The notes beneath the pieces are model-generated. The model saw only the letters and a list, made by a program, of their open reading frames with translations. It was not told the origin of the DNA and did no database searches. From Hymenobacter sp. HSC-4F20 (GTDB lineage Bacteria; Bacteroidota; Bacteroidia; Cytophagales; Hymenobacteraceae), in assembly GCF_019599275.1 (NCBI RefSeq), contig NZ_JAHZTD010000001.1:2214207-2278206 (forward strand): 64,000 nt of DNA, written 5' to 3'. Of the stretch, positions 24,767 through 33,733 are shown in pieces. Both the position numbers and the translations under genes were made by a program. Each line of letters starts with the position of its first letter. The first letter of the stretch is position 1.

Positions 24767-24845
24767 CCCCTGCCGCGAGGCACCACCAGAGCCCCGGCTT
24801 CGGAGTTCGGGGTAAACCGAGGGTAGCGCGTAAGGCTTTCGTTGC

Positions 24846-24853
24846 TACCTTCG
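24846..24853 (+). promoter_or_regulatory. Candidate -7 element of fabG
   Basis: TACCTTCG, one mismatch from TAnnTTTG, with only 5 nt between it and the ATG at 24859. A leaderless transcript is predicted. Confidence 0.4.
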
Positions 24854-24858
24854 CTGGC

Positions 24859-25608
24859 ATGACGAAACAGCTTGACGGAAAAGTGGCCCTCATCACGGGT
24901 GCTTCCAAAGGAATTGGCCGCGCTATTGCGGTGTATTTCGCCCAGCAGGGCGCGCAGGTGGCCTTCACCTACCTCTCCAGCGTGGAGAAAGGCCAGCAGC
25001 TGGAGCAGGAGCTTGCCGCTTTCGGCACCAAGGTAAAGGGCTTTCGGTCCGACGCTTCCATCTACGCCGAAGCGGAAAAGCTGGTGGATGAGGTAGTTGC
25101 CGAGTTTGGCAAGCTGGATATTCTGGTCAACAACGCCGGCATCACCCAGGATGGCCTGCTCATGCGCATGAGCGAGCAGCAGTGGGACCAGGTGCTGGCC
25201 GTGAACCTGAAATCGGTATTCAACCTGACCAAAGCCGCCACCAAGCCCATGATGCGCGCCAAAACCGGCAGTATCATCAACATGACCTCGGTAGTAGGCA
25301 TTAAGGGCAACGCCGGCCAGGCCAACTACGCCGCTTCGAAGGCCGGTATCATCGGCTTTACCAAGTCGGTGGCCCTGGAGCTGGGCTCGCGCAATATCCG
25401 CTGCAACGCCATTGCGCCCGGCTTCATTGAAACGGAAATGACCGACGCCCTCGACCAGAAGCAGGTAGATGAGTGGCGCAAAGCCATTCCGCTGCGTCGC
25501 GGCGGCTCGCCCGAGGACGTGGCCAAAGCCACCGCCTTCCTGGCCTCCGAAGAATCGGCCTACATCACGGGCCAGGTGCTGCAAGTTGATGGCGGCATGC
25601 TGACTTAA
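24859..25608 (+). CDS. fabG: 3-oxoacyl-[acyl-carrier-protein] reductase
   Basis: The 249 residues form a classical short-chain dehydrogenase. They show the NADP site TGASKGIG (14-21), NNAG, the catalytic Ser in NMTSVVG and Tyr-x3-Lys in YAASKAG, and the FabG-typical C-terminus YITGQVLQVDGGM. It carries out the first reduction of each fatty acid elongation cycle. It stands alone here without acpP or fabF. The DUF4262 gene begins 5 nt after its stop, so the two are likely co-transcribed. Confidence 0.92.
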   Translation: MTKQLDGKVALITGASKGIGRAIAVYFAQQGAQVAFTYLSSVEKGQQLEQELAAFGTKVKGFRSDASIYAEAEKLVDEVVAEFGKLDILVNNAGITQDGLLMRMSEQQWDQVLAVNLKSVFNLTKAATKPMMRAKTGSIINMTSVVGIKGNAGQANYAASKAGIIGFTKSVALELGSRNIRCNAIAPGFIETEMTDALDQKQVDEWRKAIPLRRGGSPEDVAKATAFLASEESAYITGQVLQVDGGMLT

Positions 25609-25613
25609 GAAGC

Positions 25614-26387
25614 ATGGCGACGTCCAAACAACACGCCGCTCACAACGCAGCGGCTGAGCAAAGAATACGTCATGATGTGGAAGAGTATGGATTCCACGTT
25701 GCCCTAGTTGAAGGCGACGGATATTCTCCAAGCTTTGCCTACACCATCGGGCTGTTCAAAACGTTCGGATATCCGGAGTTGATTTGCTTTGGACTGAGCC
25801 TAGAATTACTACATGCTATGCTTTGGTCAGGTAAAGAGTTGCTGGATAAACAGCCCCTACTTGACCAAAGCATTGGGCACCCTGATTTTTTGGAAGGATT
25901 TGACGTTCGGCTGCTTACTGTAGATAAAGCGTACTATCCGGATTACTTTGGATATGCTGGCTGGTTTTACGAAAGCTGGGAATTTCCTACACTCCAAATA
26001 GTGTGGCCTGATAAGCAAGCTCTCTTTCCTTGGCAGGATAATTTTAATCCCAACTGGAAATTTGCTCAGCCTCTACTAGATAGAAACCAGACTTTCAAGT
26101 TTCGGGAGGAACGGGACCTTGGCGTTTTCACCACACGGCAGGTCTTGGAAGGACAACCCATTCTGCGCGTTTCCCACGATACTGATGGCGACTGGCAGTT
26201 TCTCTGTGATACTACCTCTGACGTGGCTGACCTGAAAATTGTCGCGCTAGAAGAAATTACACAGCGTGATCCAAGCGTGAACAGCTTGTATCAACTCAGG
26301 TACGGGTGGTCTGCTTGGCGAGAAACCCCGGATGAGGACTGGGAAACGTGGCAAAAGGAAACCGATGAGTCTGGAGCTGCGGATTGA
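25614..26387 (+). CDS. DUF4262 domain protein
   Basis: The 257-residue protein has the DUF4262 pattern in the first half: a conserved HDVEEYGFHVALVEGDG, the FAYTIGL core and the PELICFGLSLELL helix. The second half contains a VSHDTDGDWQFLC strand and DPSVNSLYQLRYGWSAWR, similar to a DUF2185-like domain often paired with it. The function is unknown; such proteins often occur singly next to unrelated genes or near toxin/immunity loci. Its base composition is clearly lower in GC than fabG, suggesting a later insertion. Confidence 0.8.
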   Translation: MATSKQHAAHNAAAEQRIRHDVEEYGFHVALVEGDGYSPSFAYTIGLFKTFGYPELICFGLSLELLHAMLWSGKELLDKQPLLDQSIGHPDFLEGFDVRLLTVDKAYYPDYFGYAGWFYESWEFPTLQIVWPDKQALFPWQDNFNPNWKFAQPLLDRNQTFKFREERDLGVFTTRQVLEGQPILRVSHDTDGDWQFLCDTTSDVADLKIVALEEITQRDPSVNSLYQLRYGWSAWRETPDEDWETWQKETDESGAAD

Positions 26388-26410
26388 AGCTGAACACTCT
26401 CGCGCAGACT

Positions 26411-26434
26411 CTGCTGACCTAGAGCAGCTTTTTT
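26411..26434 (+). terminator. Short terminator after the DUF4262 gene
   Basis: CTGCT/AGCAG with a 7-nt loop, followed by CTTTTTT, 24 nt after the stop codon. Confidence 0.5.
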
Positions 26435-26447
26435 AAACAAGAACAGT

Positions 26448-26502
26448 ACGTGTCGGGTTGTACGGGCTTGCAAAGCGGGCCTGCCAGCCCGACACGTTTT
26501 TT
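26448..26502 (+). terminator. Second hairpin terminator
   Basis: ACGTGTCGGG (26448-26457) pairs with CCCGACACGT (26488-26497), followed by a T tract to 26502. The 30-nt loop can fold further (GGGC/GCCC). Confidence 0.6.
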
Positions 26503-26534
26503 GTTGCGCCCGCCGCACTGCCCCTACCCCTGCT

Positions 26535-27719
26535 ATGAAATCGAAAGTTGTATTGCTACCCCTCATGCTGGGCGGGTTCGGCATTGGCATGACGGAGTTC
26601 GTCATGATGGGCATTCTGCCGGATATTGCCCGCGCCATGCGCATCAGCATCCCGGATGCGGGTCACTTTATCTCGGCCTATGCCCTGGGGGTAGTGGTGG
26701 GTGCTCCGCTGCTGGTGGCCCTCACCGGTAAGCTGCCACCGCGCAAGATCCTGGCCTTGCTGATGGTGTTATTTGCCGTGGGCAACGGGCTGTCGGTGCT
26801 GGCCTCGTCGTACCATCTGATGCTGCTGACTCGCTTTGTTTCCGGGCTGCCGCATGGGGCGTTTTTTGGGGTAGGCGCCGTGGTGGCAGGCCGGCTGGCT
26901 CAGCCGGGGAAGGAAGCCCAGGCCATTTCCATCATGTTTGCGGGTCTTACGTTTGCCAACATCATTGGGGTGCCCATTGGTACCTACCTAGGCCACCATT
27001 TCAGCTGGCGGATACCGTTTGTGCTCATTGTGGTGGTAGCCCTGCTGACGGTGGTCAGCGTGCTGCGCCTGATGCCCAATTTAGCGGCCAAGGAGACCAA
27101 CCTGCGCCAGGAGTTTCACGCCTTCACGAAGCTAGAGCCTTGGCTGATTATCGGGATAACCGTGCTGGGCAACGGAGGCTTCTTCGCGTGGTTTAGCTAC
27201 ATCGTGCCGTTGTTCACGGAAGTAAGTGGGTTTGGCCCCAACACGGTGGCCTTCCTGATGGTACTGGCCGGCGTGGGTATGGCCCTGGGCAATCTGCTGG
27301 GCGGCTGGCTCACCGACCGGATGTCGCCGCTACGGGCCACCACCTTCCTGTTGGCAGCCATGACGGCTTCTCTGTTGCTAGTACCCGTGGCTGCGCACTA
27401 CCAACTCCCGACGGTGCTGATGACCATGCTCACGGGGGCGCTGGCTTTTTCCACGGCCGCGCCCATCCAGATGCTGATGATTCGCTCGGCTAAAGGCTCG
27501 GAAATGCTGGCTTCCTCGCTCAGCCAATCGGGTTTTAACACGGGCAACGCGCTGGGCGCTTACCTGGGCGGGTTGCCCATTGCGGCCGGCCTGGGTTACA
27601 CCTCCCCCGACTGGGTAGGCGCCGCGCTGGTGACGGGAGGTATCCTGTTCTGCGTGGCACTGGTTTTCCGCCGGCGAAATCAGGCCGCCGCACCGGAGCC
27701 GGTAGTAGTGGTTGGGTAA
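26535..27719 (+). CDS. MFS transporter, AraJ/drug-efflux type
   Basis: The 394 residues have 12 predicted helices. The N-terminal half (GFGIGMTEFVMMGILPDIA) and the LTRFVSGLPHGAFFGVGAVVAG segment of helices 4-5 are typical of the arabinose-efflux/chloramphenicol-resistance type of major facilitator (DHA1-like). It would export small molecules using the proton gradient; the substrate is not predictable. The C-terminus is a basic stretch (RRRNQ) and a short Pro/Val-rich tail. The gene is monocistronic, bounded by terminators upstream and a palindromic repeat downstream. Confidence 0.92.
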   Translation: MKSKVVLLPLMLGGFGIGMTEFVMMGILPDIARAMRISIPDAGHFISAYALGVVVGAPLLVALTGKLPPRKILALLMVLFAVGNGLSVLASSYHLMLLTRFVSGLPHGAFFGVGAVVAGRLAQPGKEAQAISIMFAGLTFANIIGVPIGTYLGHHFSWRIPFVLIVVVALLTVVSVLRLMPNLAAKETNLRQEFHAFTKLEPWLIIGITVLGNGGFFAWFSYIVPLFTEVSGFGPNTVAFLMVLAGVGMALGNLLGGWLTDRMSPLRATTFLLAAMTASLLLVPVAAHYQLPTVLMTMLTGALAFSTAAPIQMLMIRSAKGSEMLASSLSQSGFNTGNALGAYLGGLPIAAGLGYTSPDWVGAALVTGGILFCVALVFRRRNQAAAPEPVVVVG

Positions 27720-27756
27720 GAATGCTGGGGTAGAAAGATACGCTTTCAAGAAAACC

Positions 27757-27855
27757 GGCTGTCATCCTGAGCGGAACGAAGGACCTCTACTGCTATACTA
27801 AGGGTAGTAAGATTCCCTCCGGCAGAGGCCCTTCACTCCGCTCAGGATGACAGCC
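27757..27855. repeat. Intergenic palindromic element (GTCATCCTGAGCGGA family)
   Basis: Left arm 27757-27788 starts GGCTGTCATCCTGAGCGGAA. The complement of the right arm (27824-27855) matches at about 29 of 32 positions. It is organised like the element at 4934-5022 (CATxCTGAGC...CGAAG...CTCTAC), so I consider both one family. Confidence 0.85.
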
Positions 27856-27937
27856 GCTTACTTAGCTATTCACGCAGTCTATAACCCGATCAATCCGCAA
27901 CGCGCTTACCTTAGCAGCAACCCGTTTTCCGCTCCAC

Positions 27938-28643
27938 ATGAAGCTTAGGTTTCTGCTACTGCTCCTCCTAGTGCCCGTATTGCTAGTTGCTGGGCTCCGC
28001 CCACTTCTGTCTTATTGACAATACCGCACAGTAATTGCGCGGATTGAGGGTTTCGACGAATTAAATAGGAAGCTAGGAGAAATTGAAGGAGAGCTCCGCA
28101 ATGGCGACCTTATCTTTCACACTTCCCAATCGGCGCAAAGCCGGGCTATTCACCTAGCAACCCGTTCGCCATACAGCCACTGCGGCATCCTGTTTCGGAG
28201 AAACGGAGAGTGGCGGGTATACGAACCTGGCCAGTTGGTAAGCGAAACATCCTTAGCCGTTTGGGTGAACCGCAGTGAGTGGGTAGACCGAGGTAAAAGC
28301 AAACAGTTTGTAGTAAAGCGCCTGCGCGACGCGGAAAACGTTCTGACTCCGGCTGCCCTCCAACAGCTGCAAGCAATCATTGAGCAGCACAGCAATAAAG
28401 ATAACGAGTTGGCTTTCGGCTGGTCCACTGAATCGATTCCATGCTCGGAGCTGCTTTGGAAGATGTACCGCCAGGCCACTGGCCGCGAAATCGGGAAGCT
28501 GCAGACCCTCCGCGAGTTCGACCTGAACCATCCCGCCGTGCAGGCCAAGCTGCAGGAGCGCTACGGCAAGCGCATTCCGCTGGACGAAGGTTATTTCGCC
28601 GGTCCGGATGCTGGAAAGCAAGGAGTTGGTGACGGTACGGTAG
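27938..28643 (+). pseudogene. Broken YiiX/YebB-like NlpC/P60-type amidase gene (nonsense codon and frameshift)
   Basis: Translation from the ATG at 27938 gives a signal peptide (MKLRFLLLLLLVPVLL...), then TGA at 28016 interrupts the frame, which continues with a good YiiX-like domain. Visible are NGDLIFHTSQSAQSRAI, the His-containing RSPYSHCGIL and the Cys-containing STESIPCSELLWKMYRQ. Near 28589 one extra G shifts the frame; removing it restores the expected C-terminus VISPVRMLESKELVTV and a stop at 28641. No start codon lies between the TGA and the catalytic core. Two independent lesions make a recent pseudogene the best reading. Family members are envelope cysteine amidases. Confidence 0.8.
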
Positions 28644-28649
28644 GTAGCA

Positions 28650-29924
28650 CTACTTACCTGAACCCGTAGCCTTTTCATACGAGAATGGCAGGCTCATCCG
28701 AATTTCGTGGTCTTCCCCGGCGGTGTTGGTAAAGCGGGCCGTACGCATTACGCGCTGCGCTTCCTCATCACATCCAGATCCAATACCTTTTACTACCAGT
28801 ACGTTTTGCGGAATTCCTTTCGGGCTGATAACCATCTGCAGAACTACGCTGCCTGATACCTTATCTTTTCTAGCCTGAGCCGGATAGTTGATTCGAGCGG
28901 TTAGCTCTTCGTAGCTGCCAATTAACTCCACCGGCGACTTGTGCTCTTCAGCACCCTGCGTCGACAGATATAACTCCGGCGGATTTGGGTTGTGCGTGGG
29001 GCCAGGGACCTGGTAGATGATGCCATACTGTTGCAGATATTGCTCCAGGGGCATCATGCCAATAGCGGCCCGGCGCCGGTTTACGTTGGGCTCATCCTCG
29101 ATGGGAAATACTTGCTTACGGCCTTCGGGGGAAACCCTGTGCTGAGAACCATACACTTGCTTTGCTCCTTTTTCAGTCCTTACCCGGTCAATCAACAAGG
29201 CGAGTGCCGACCAGGATAGGTCTCCGCGGTCAGCGGCGGCCGTGAGCAAAGGCAGGTACTTTTCGTCAGGGTTATGCTGAATCACAAAGAATACTACTTC
29301 TTTCTGATACTCGCCTACCATCGCTTTGCCCGGATAGCCATGGCGCGCAATCAAGCTGTCGGCCTGACGAATAAGGCGCAGATCCAATGCATCTTGCTGC
29401 TGCATGGCCAGCCGGGCAGCAGGTGAGTTTGGCCCAGATTTGCGGTCGGCTTCTTCGGCCACTTGCCGATAGTGCTGATCCTGGTAATGCATTTTCTCCA
29501 GCAGGGCTACCAACGGCTGATTGAAGCCTGCTTCGTGCTGCTGTTGCTTGCGTTGCGCGCTGAGTAGAAGTTTTTTCCAGTCGCGTTGGCCGGTGAGAGA
29601 AGCAAAAGCTGCATCGGTCTGGATTTCCTGTGCCCGAAAGAAACCCATTGATACGGCTTTCTCCAGCAGCTGAAGCGCTATTTTGGTTTCCTGCTTCTGA
29701 GCGGCGGCTTGAGCTGCCTGGTAGTAGCTGCGGGCAGTACTGGGCTGCTGCCTAAGCGCGGGCTGGCAGGCTGCACTGGCGGCCACGTGTTCCGGCTCCG
29801 GCAGTTGCTGGCTTGCTACCTCCAAAACCCCGTTTGCAGACTGTCCTTGAGTCAGATAGCCCGCAAGGCTGCCCCAGGTTAGTCCCAAAGCAACTAGTGC
29901 TTGGGAGAAATAATGATGCATCAC
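28650..29924 (-). CDS. Periplasmic protein with DUF6624-like region and TonB C-terminal domain
   Basis: The 424 residues start with a signal-like helix. An Ala/Gln-rich TPR-like helical region follows (about 60-150), then a middle region with DALDLRLIRQADSLIARHGYPG and LALLIDRVRTEKGAKQVYGSQ, which resembles DUF6624. The C-terminal 90 residues are a TonB_C domain (INYPAQARKDKVSGSVVLQM and VVKGIGSGCDEEAQRVM). Such TonB_C fusions in Bacteroidetes are exported and are not true TonB energy transducers; their role is unknown. It converges with the YiiX-like pseudogene with only 6 bp between. Confidence 0.8.
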   Translation of the reverse strand: MMHHYFSQALVALGLTWGSLAGYLTQGQSANGVLEVASQQLPEPEHVAASAACQPALRQQPSTARSYYQAAQAAAQKQETKIALQLLEKAVSMGFFRAQEIQTDAAFASLTGQRDWKKLLLSAQRKQQQHEAGFNQPLVALLEKMHYQDQHYRQVAEEADRKSGPNSPAARLAMQQQDALDLRLIRQADSLIARHGYPGKAMVGEYQKEVVFFVIQHNPDEKYLPLLTAAADRGDLSWSALALLIDRVRTEKGAKQVYGSQHRVSPEGRKQVFPIEDEPNVNRRRAAIGMMPLEQYLQQYGIIYQVPGPTHNPNPPELYLSTQGAEEHKSPVELIGSYEELTARINYPAQARKDKVSGSVVLQMVISPKGIPQNVLVVKGIGSGCDEEAQRVMRTARFTNTAGEDHEIRMSLPFSYEKATGSGK

Positions 29925-30016
29925 TACTGGAAGATAAAGCCCCTTGATGGCGTTCTAACTACTTACGCAGCTAAGCTATCAGTTTTTTCTATATCTGCTT
30001 CTCTCCCGCAACTCCC

Positions 30017-30024
30017 TACCTTCG
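30017..30024 (+). promoter_or_regulatory. Candidate promoter core of the vWA-like gene
   Basis: TACCTTCG with CTG at 29995-29997, 19 nt upstream. The expected start near 30031 lies 74 nt before the TTG codon at 30105. Confidence 0.35.
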
Positions 30025-30104
30025 CTACCCGCCCCTGCCCTACCCCACGCAACTATGCGGGGCCGACCGGGGTTCTTTAGTGCGGTTGCTATATCGTTCT
30101 GCCT

Positions 30105-32180
30105 TTGCTACTATCTGCTTCTCCCTGGTTTATACTGCTGTGCCTGCTGGTGGGCGCGGGCTACGCGGCCCTGCTCTACTCGGCCAAGGCCCCCTGGAGC
30201 CGGACCATCAACTACGCGCTGGCCTTCGTACGCTTTGCAGTGGTGAGCTTTCTGTGCTTCCTGCTCCTCTCCCCCTTCATCAAAACCACCACTACCACTA
30301 CCGAAGCGCCTACCGTAGTGCTGGCCGTGGATAACTCGCAGTCGGTAGGACTGTTCACGCCGCCCACCGTGCTAACCCAGGCCACCCAGGGGCTGGCGCA
30401 GCTCACCGAAACCCTACGCGGCCGGGGCTTTCAGGTGGAAACCCGCACGCTTTCCTCCAGCAACGGCGCGGCGCGGCCCGATTCGCTGCGGTTTCAGGCC
30501 CCGGCCACCGACCTCGACGGGCTGCTAACGGGCATCGGCGAAGGATACCAGGAACGGAATTTGGCGGGCGTGGTGCTGGTGTCGGATGGGGTAGTAAACC
30601 AAGGCCGCGCGCCCCAGTACACCGATTACCGCTTCCCGATTTACGCCATTGGCGTGGGGGATACCGTACCCAAGAAAGACGTGAGCCTGCCGGCCCTGAC
30701 GTACAACCGGGTGGCATTCAGCGGCAACCAGTTCCCCATTGAAGCGGAAATCGGCTACGATGGCTACCCGGCTGGCACCACCGCTACCGTGTTGCTGCGC
30801 GAGAATGGCCGGGTGCTGCAAACCAAGCGCGTGAGCCTGCCCGCCGGCCAGCGGCGCACGAAAACCACCTTCCTCGTTACGGCCCCGGCCCCTGGCAAGC
30901 GCCGTTACGAAGTGGTAGTAGAGAAGCTGCCCGGCGAGTTCACGGGGCTCAACAACCAGAAGTTTGCCTACCTCGACATTGTGAAGGGCAAGCTGCGGGT
31001 GCTGCTGGCCGGCGCCGCCCCCCACCCCGACCTGAAGGCCCTGCGCGCCGCCATTCTGCAAAACGACAACTTCGACCTCACTACCTACCTACCCGGCATC
31101 AACCCGCTGAAAACCCAGGATTTCGACGTGGCCATTCTGCACCAGTTGCCGGCCCAGAGCGGGGTAGGCACCGAGGTGCTGACCCAGGTGAAAGCCCGCC
31201 GCGTACCGACCCTGTATATTCTGGGGGCGCAGTCTAATTTCGGGGCCTACAATGGGCTGGGCGCAGGCCTGACCGTAACGCCCCGGGGTAGCCAAACCGA
31301 TGAGGTGACGCCCGTGCCCAATGCCACGTTCACCCGCTTTTCCTTTGAAGACGATGCGCTGCGCCGGTTTTCGGCGTACCCGCCTGCCCCCGTTCCCTTC
31401 GGGGATGTACGCTTGGGGGCGGGTGCCGAAGCTGCGCTATGGCAGCAGGTAGGCCGCGTAAAAACCCAGAAGCCGCTGCTGGTATTCGGGGGTACGCCGG
31501 CCCAGCGCCAGGCCACCCTGCTTACCGATGGCAGCTGGCAATGGCGCCTGCAGGAAGCCGTAGAACACGACGACCGGCCCGAAGCCTACGACCGTCTCAT
31601 GCTGCGCACCTTGCAGCTCCTGACCCAGAATGCCAACAAGAAGCGCCTCGACGTGTACCCTACCCAGGATGCCTTCAACGCCCACGACGATGTGACCTTT
31701 GGGGCCGAAACCTACAATGCCATCTTTGAGCGCATCTACGGCCAGCAAATCACGCTTACGCTCACCAACGAGCAGCAGAAAAACCGCACCTTCACCTACA
31801 CCACTACCTCCGATGGGGCGCCCCTGCACCTGGGCCCACTGCCGGCCGGCGTATACCGCTACGTGGCGCGTGCTACCTTAGGCGGCCAACCTCAGCAGGA
31901 CCGGGGCGAGGTGCTGGTGCAAGACCAGCAATTGGAAGCCATTCAGTCGCGGGCCGACCACAACCTGCTGCATCAGCTGGCCCGTCGCAGTGGGCAGCGG
32001 CTCTACTACCCTACCCAGTTTGCCCAACTAGCTCAGGACATTGAGAAGGCTAACTACAAGCCCGTGATTTATGCGCACGAAGATCTGAAAGACCTCATCA
32101 ATTTGAAGTGGCTGTTCTTTGTGCTGCTGGCTTTGCTGACAGTGGAATGGGCCACCCGGAAGTATTCTGGAGGAATATAA
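30105..32180 (+). CDS. Membrane protein with von Willebrand factor A-like domain
   Basis: The 691 residues have two N-terminal helices (about 7-25 and 36-58) and then a vWA-like domain with a MIDAS-type DNSQS (76-80) and LVSDGVVNQG. Next come a long periplasmic beta-rich region (ENGRVLQTKRVSLPAGQ), a second Rossmann-like part around VLLAGAAPHPDLKALR, and a C-terminal helix (LKWLFFVLLALLTVEWA). The layout recalls Bacteroidetes BatA-like or glutamine-amidotransferase-like membrane proteins. The start is TTG at 30105: a TAG at 30078 blocks upstream starts, and no ATG exists in this frame before the first helix. Confidence 0.75.
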   Translation: MLLSASPWFILLCLLVGAGYAALLYSAKAPWSRTINYALAFVRFAVVSFLCFLLLSPFIKTTTTTTEAPTVVLAVDNSQSVGLFTPPTVLTQATQGLAQLTETLRGRGFQVETRTLSSSNGAARPDSLRFQAPATDLDGLLTGIGEGYQERNLAGVVLVSDGVVNQGRAPQYTDYRFPIYAIGVGDTVPKKDVSLPALTYNRVAFSGNQFPIEAEIGYDGYPAGTTATVLLRENGRVLQTKRVSLPAGQRRTKTTFLVTAPAPGKRRYEVVVEKLPGEFTGLNNQKFAYLDIVKGKLRVLLAGAAPHPDLKALRAAILQNDNFDLTTYLPGINPLKTQDFDVAILHQLPAQSGVGTEVLTQVKARRVPTLYILGAQSNFGAYNGLGAGLTVTPRGSQTDEVTPVPNATFTRFSFEDDALRRFSAYPPAPVPFGDVRLGAGAEAALWQQVGRVKTQKPLLVFGGTPAQRQATLLTDGSWQWRLQEAVEHDDRPEAYDRLMLRTLQLLTQNANKKRLDVYPTQDAFNAHDDVTFGAETYNAIFERIYGQQITLTLTNEQQKNRTFTYTTTSDGAPLHLGPLPAGVYRYVARATLGGQPQQDRGEVLVQDQQLEAIQSRADHNLLHQLARRSGQRLYYPTQFAQLAQDIEKANYKPVIYAHEDLKDLINLKWLFFVLLALLTVEWATRKYSGGI

Positions 32181-32329
32181 CGGGGCGTGTAAGGACAGCA
32201 GCCGTTGGCAAGCTGTGCTGCTTCGCACAAATACTTCAGAACTTTTCTCCGCGAAAAAATACTTGTTGCTGCAACTACTTCCGTAGCCGGCCTCTCCGTG
32301 CGGAGGCTCAAGATTACCACGCTCATTCG

Positions 32330-32734
32330 ATGAACCGCCTGATTCTTCCTCTTCTCTTCTCTGCTCTCCTTTTGCTGGTTGGCTGCGCCAAAAACACCGA
32401 AAAAAAGGCCGAGCTAGCCGTGCAGGATTTCGTGCGCAACCGTATTTCTGACGCTAAAAACTACTTTCCCGGCAAGTTTCGCTTCCAGCCCTACACTAAG
32501 CGCGACTCCCTTCTGTACCTGGCCCAGATGGCCCAGATCAACGGCCAGCCTGCCCCGCCCGCCCCTACCCCCGCCGACTCCGTGCGTATTGGCACGCTGG
32601 TATACCACGACTACCGCGACGAGATGCGCAACGGGGTTATGGTGCGCGACAGTGGCGAGTATGTAGTGCGCCCGAGCGGCGACGTACGCATTTTAATGGC
32701 CGAAAGCCTGCGCCGGAAGCGGCTGCAGAAGTAA
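32330..32734 (+). CDS. Small lipoprotein, function unknown
   Basis: The 134 residues start with a type II signal peptide and a good lipobox (MNRLILPLLFSALLLLVGC, Cys19). A Lys-rich helix (KNTEKKAELAVQDFVRN) and about 80 residues of mixed character follow, including LRRKRLQK at the end. There is no recognised domain. I start at the ATG 32330, because the frame upstream to 32108 lacks any signal sequence. It probably sits on the outer leaflet of the inner membrane or on the outer membrane. Confidence 0.75.
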   Translation: MNRLILPLLFSALLLLVGCAKNTEKKAELAVQDFVRNRISDAKNYFPGKFRFQPYTKRDSLLYLAQMAQINGQPAPPAPTPADSVRIGTLVYHDYRDEMRNGVMVRDSGEYVVRPSGDVRILMAESLRRKRLQK

Positions 32735-32864
32735 ACCGTACCTTTGCTGTTCCGGCCTCACGCCGCAAGCCCGGATGCTCCTTGGTGAGCACGCTGGTTT
32801 GCTGGCATCGGCCTGGAATCCTCTTTTTATTGCTTCTACATGAGCTGGAATGCTCATGCCCGTC

Positions 32865-33725
32865 ATGCGCTACATTCTGCTCAACAAACCCTACGAGGTC
32901 CTGACCCAGTTTACCGACGAAACCGGCCGGAAAACGCTCAAGGATTTCGTCAACGTCCCGAACATTTACCCCGTTGGTCGCCTCGACTACGACTCCGAAG
33001 GGCTGGTACTGCTCACCGACGACAAACAGCTCCAGCATCGCCTGTCGGAACCGCGCTTCAAGGTGCCAAAAACGTATTGGGTGCAGGTAGAAGGCGTGCC
33101 GACGGAGGAAGCCCTGGAAAACCTGCGCCGTGGCGTAGACCTGAAAACCGGTTTTACTACCCCCGCCGAGGTAACTTTGCTGCCCGAAGCGCCGGAACTG
33201 TGGGAGCGTAGCAAACCGGTACGGTTCCGGGCCAACATCCCGACCACGTGGGTACAAATCCGGATTTCGCAGGGCATGAACCGGCAGGTACGCAAGATGA
33301 CGGCCGCCGTGGGCTACCCCACCCTGCGCCTCGTGCGCGTCAGCATTGCCGATTTGCGGGTAGATCAGTTGCAGCCCGGCGAGTGGCGCGACCTGACCAA
33401 GGAAGAAGTGCAAGCCCTAACCGAAGACATGGCCGCCCAGACCGCCGCGGCCGGCACCTTCAAAACGCCCGGCAAGGGCTCGGAATACTGGCCCGGTGGC
33501 GTGCGGCCTGCTGGTGAAAAGCCACGTAGCACCAACCGAAGTGGTTTCACTACCCCCGGAGGTGGAAAAGCAGCCGGCGGCGCCCCGCGTGCTGCTGGTA
33601 CCCGGGGCGCCGGCCGCAACGCTACCCCCGGCAAAACCGGCAGCAAGCCTGGCCCTAAGTCGGCCGGACGGGGTAGCGCGCCCCGCAAACCAGGTTCGGC
33701 GGGTGGCCGCTCAGGGCGTAGCTAA
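32865..33725 (+). CDS. 23S rRNA pseudouridine synthase, RluE-type, with basic tail
   Basis: The catalytic domain (about residues 1-185) begins MRYILLNKPYEVLTQFTDE, matching the RluE/RsuA group. The catalytic Asp is in VGRLDYDSEGLVLLT, and the ISQGMNRQVRKMTAAVGYP block follows. The last 90 residues form a Gly/Ala/Arg/Lys/Pro-rich tail (GRGSAPRKPG), common in Bacteroidetes homologues and probably RNA-binding. No S4 domain precedes the catalytic part, which favours RluE. Two further in-frame ATGs (32850, 32856) are possible. The next gene starts 9 nt after the stop. Confidence 0.88.
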   Translation: MRYILLNKPYEVLTQFTDETGRKTLKDFVNVPNIYPVGRLDYDSEGLVLLTDDKQLQHRLSEPRFKVPKTYWVQVEGVPTEEALENLRRGVDLKTGFTTPAEVTLLPEAPELWERSKPVRFRANIPTTWVQIRISQGMNRQVRKMTAAVGYPTLRLVRVSIADLRVDQLQPGEWRDLTKEEVQALTEDMAAQTAAAGTFKTPGKGSEYWPGGVRPAGEKPRSTNRSGFTTPGGGKAAGGAPRAAGTRGAGRNATPGKTGSKPGPKSAGRGSAPRKPGSAGGRSGRS

Positions 33726-33733
33726 GCCAGCGT

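Noticed and set aside
24415..25731. Minus-strand open frame of 438 codons opposite the STAS-like gene and fabG
   Set aside because: It spans two genes on the other strand and shows no domain.
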